DNA of 9,528 nt from Deltaproteobacteria bacterium (GTDB taxonomy: Bacteria > Myxococcota_A > Polyangia > Polyangiales > Ga0077539), in the NCBI GenBank assembly GCA_947494865.1, contig CANMAT010000098.1, positions 1 to 9,528 of the forward strand, written 5' to 3'. Shown piece by piece: positions 7,419 to 9,528 of this stretch. The first letter of the stretch is position 1. Each line of letters starts with the position of its first letter. Both the position numbers and the translations under genes were made by a program. The notes below the pieces were generated by a model. The model was given only the letters and a program-made list of their open reading frames with translations. It did not search any database and was not told the origin of the DNA.

Positions 7419-8133
7419 CCGCGGCGCGGGCCTTCGTGAGCGCCGCGACGAAGGCCGCGAGGTCGTCGGCGAGGGGAGCCTCGACGCGCAGACGGCCGCT
7501 CCCGTCGGGCCGCGGCACCTCCAGCGCCGCCGCGTGGAGCGTGAGGCGCGCGATGGCCGCGTCGTCGTCGAGGCCCAGCGCGCGCGCGTCGACGCGCTCG
7601 TTGCGGGCGTAGAGCGGGTCGACGAGGAGGGGCGTCTCCATCGCGCGGAGGTGCACGCGGAGCTGGTGCTGCCGCCCCGTCTTGGGCGTGAGCGACACGA
7701 GGGCCACGGCGGCCGCGGCGGTGGTCCACACGTCGAGGGTGCGGTACCCCGTCGAGGCCTCGAGGGAGCCGACCTCACCGGGGAAGGCGGGGCGCATCTT
7801 GCCCTTGCGCGCGGTGTGGAGCGCGAGGGTAATGGCGCCCTCGCGGGGCGTGAGGGCGCCGCGCGTGAGGGCGAGGTAGGTCTTCTCGACGAGGCGCTGT
7901 TCGAACGCGAGCGAGAGGGCGCGGTGGGCCTCGGCGTTGCGCGCGAAGAGCACCACGCCCGACGTGTCGCGGTCGATGCGGTGCACCACCCAGAGGGGCT
8001 CTCCCCGCGAGGCCTCGAGGCGGTGGCGCAGCGAGAGGGCGGCCTCCTCGTTGCGCGCGGGGATCACCACCACGCCCGCGGGCTTGGCCACGGCGAGCAC
8101 GTCACGGTCTTCGTAGAGCACGGGGGCTTCCAT
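7411..8133 (-). CDS. RluA-family RNA pseudouridine synthase
   Basis: 240 residues. The family isomerises specific uridines to pseudouridine in rRNA or tRNA. Motifs in order: KPAG at 17-20; the catalytic motif HRIDRDTSG at 51-59 with the nucleophilic D54; KTYLAL at 84-89; and TGRQHQLRVHL at 152-162 with the conserved Arg, followed by PLLVDPLYA. There is no N-terminal S4 domain, so it is a short form like RluA or TruC rather than RluC/RluD; the target base cannot be read from the sequence. ATG 8133 is chosen because AGAGGTG lies six bases upstream and the protein then begins at the usual point (VLYEDRDVLAVAKPAGV); the frame stays open to 8208. It converges on the hybrid kinase with an 8-bp overlap of coding ends and is divergent from the sigma-54 activator. 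Confidence 0.94.
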   Translation of the reverse strand: MEAPVLYEDRDVLAVAKPAGVVVIPARNEEAALSLRHRLEASRGEPLWVVHRIDRDTSGVVLFARNAEAHRALSLAFEQRLVEKTYLALTRGALTPREGAITLALHTARKGKMRPAFPGEVGSLEASTGYRTLDVWTTAAAAVALVSLTPKTGRQHQLRVHLRAMETPLLVDPLYARNERVDARALGLDDDAAIARLTLHAAALEVPRPDGSGRLRVEAPLADDLAAFVAALTKARAAAT

Positions 8134-8139
8134 CGCGCG

Positions 8140-8146
8140 CACCTCT
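8140..8146 (-). promoter_or_regulatory. Ribosome-binding site that fixes the pseudouridine synthase start
   Basis: On the minus strand AGAGGTG stands six bases before ATG 8133, matching the extended Shine-Dalgarno consensus at good spacing. It is the clearest ribosome-binding site in the window and argues against the longer start at 8208. Confidence 0.7.
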
Positions 8147-8170
8147 ACCAGACATTGCCCCTCGCGCGGG

Positions 8171-8190
8171 CGGGGGAATGCCCCGCGGGG
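8171..8190. promoter_or_regulatory. Overlapping GC palindromes in the divergent promoter region
   Basis: CGGGG/CCCCG with a 5-base loop (8171-8185) overlaps the perfect palindrome CCCCGCGGGG (8181-8190). The two folds are mutually exclusive because they share CCCCG. They lie where a -35 box for the sigma-54 activator would fall, and in the likely leader of the pseudouridine synthase transcript. Either an operator or a chance GC run is possible. Confidence 0.25.
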
Positions 8191-8197
8191 TGCGCGT

Positions 8198-8218
8198 CGT
8201 TGGTACACTCACGCCAAC

Positions 8219-8219
<1 letters not shown>
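8198..8219. promoter_or_regulatory. 6-bp inverted repeat spanning the activator's -10 element and start codon
   Basis: CGTTGG (8198-8203) and CCAACG (8214-8219) are perfect inverted copies 10 bp apart, one helical turn between arms. They bracket the candidate -10 and end on the G of the GTG start. A dimeric repressor or autoregulator bound here would block transcription; in a longer transcript the arms could instead form a hairpin hiding the start codon. Confidence 0.35.
8201..8209 (+). promoter_or_regulatory. Extended -10 promoter candidate for the sigma-54 activator (near-leaderless)
   Basis: TGGTACACT reads as an extended -10 (TGn plus TACACT, 4 of 6 matches to TATAAT). No -35 box is visible, as is allowed with extended -10 promoters. 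Usual spacing puts transcription start near 8216, only about three bases before GTG 8219. There is no Shine-Dalgarno sequence before that GTG and no other start codon nearby in frame, so the mRNA may be translated leaderless. Confidence 0.4.

Positions 8220-9528
<1,309 letters not shown>

Noticed and set aside
5432..7612. A 726-codon plus-strand open frame within the hybrid kinase and beyond
   Set aside because: It is an Arg/Pro/Gly-rich out-of-frame shadow of the kinase and has no recognisable motif.
5265..7778. An 837-codon minus-strand open frame opposite the hybrid kinase
   Set aside because: It lacks domains, has shadow-type composition (Arg, His, Ala, Glu), and the plus strand carries every kinase and receiver motif here.
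8134..8208. Longer start for the pseudouridine synthase at 8208
   Set aside because: The added N-terminal segment has no conserved residues, while ATG 8133 has a strong ribosome-binding site at correct spacing. The longer form would also cover the divergent promoter.
8160..8218. Sigma-54 promoter (GG-N10-GC type) before the activator
   Set aside because: No TGGC-N7-TTGC-like pair at proper spacing was seen; an extended -10 fits better.

Overview
The window is GC-rich throughout, with codons strongly biased to G or C in third position. It is packed with signalling proteins of complex domain layout: a VIT/VWA/FHA protein, a double hybrid histidine kinase, a stand-alone receiver and a sigma-54 activator. 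This combination fits a large-genome deltaproteobacterium of the myxobacterial type (Myxococcota, perhaps Polyangiales). That placement is inference from style and protein families; no rRNA or other marker gene is present.

Layout. Positions 1-2948 (minus) carry a long protein running off the left edge: a VIT domain, a four-cysteine zinc-ribbon-like insert, a VWA domain, an FHA domain and a Met/Pro/Ala-rich tail with a 30-bp tandem repeat. A 155-bp divergent gap separates it from a plus-strand run: a small FKBP-type prolyl isomerase (3104-3430), a single-domain response regulator (3492-3908) and, after a 126-bp gap with a small AT-richer patch, a soluble 1127-residue hybrid kinase (4035-7418) with the order PAS-GAF-kinase-receiver-kinase-receiver. 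The kinase gene overlaps tail to tail by 8 bp with a minus-strand RluA-family pseudouridine synthase (7411-8133). Divergent from that gene is an NtrC-type sigma-54 activator (GTG start at 8219) that runs off the right edge before its DNA-binding domain is complete.

How the genes may work together. Three of the six genes handle His-Asp phosphotransfer. The lone receiver resembles the last receiver of the hybrid kinase and lies just upstream of it, so a shared pathway is plausible but unproven. The sigma-54 activator has all the motifs for phosphorylation, ATP hydrolysis and sigma-54 contact; its partner kinase cannot be identified here. The FHA domain suggests that the first protein reads phosphothreonine, linking it to Ser/Thr kinases encoded elsewhere. 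The FKBP and pseudouridine synthase look like ordinary housekeeping genes.

No tRNA, rRNA, CRISPR array, insertion sequence, integrase or phage gene was seen. All gaps between genes are shorter than 160 bp. The least ordinary items are the architecture of the left-hand protein and the near-leaderless, dyad-covered start of the sigma-54 activator.
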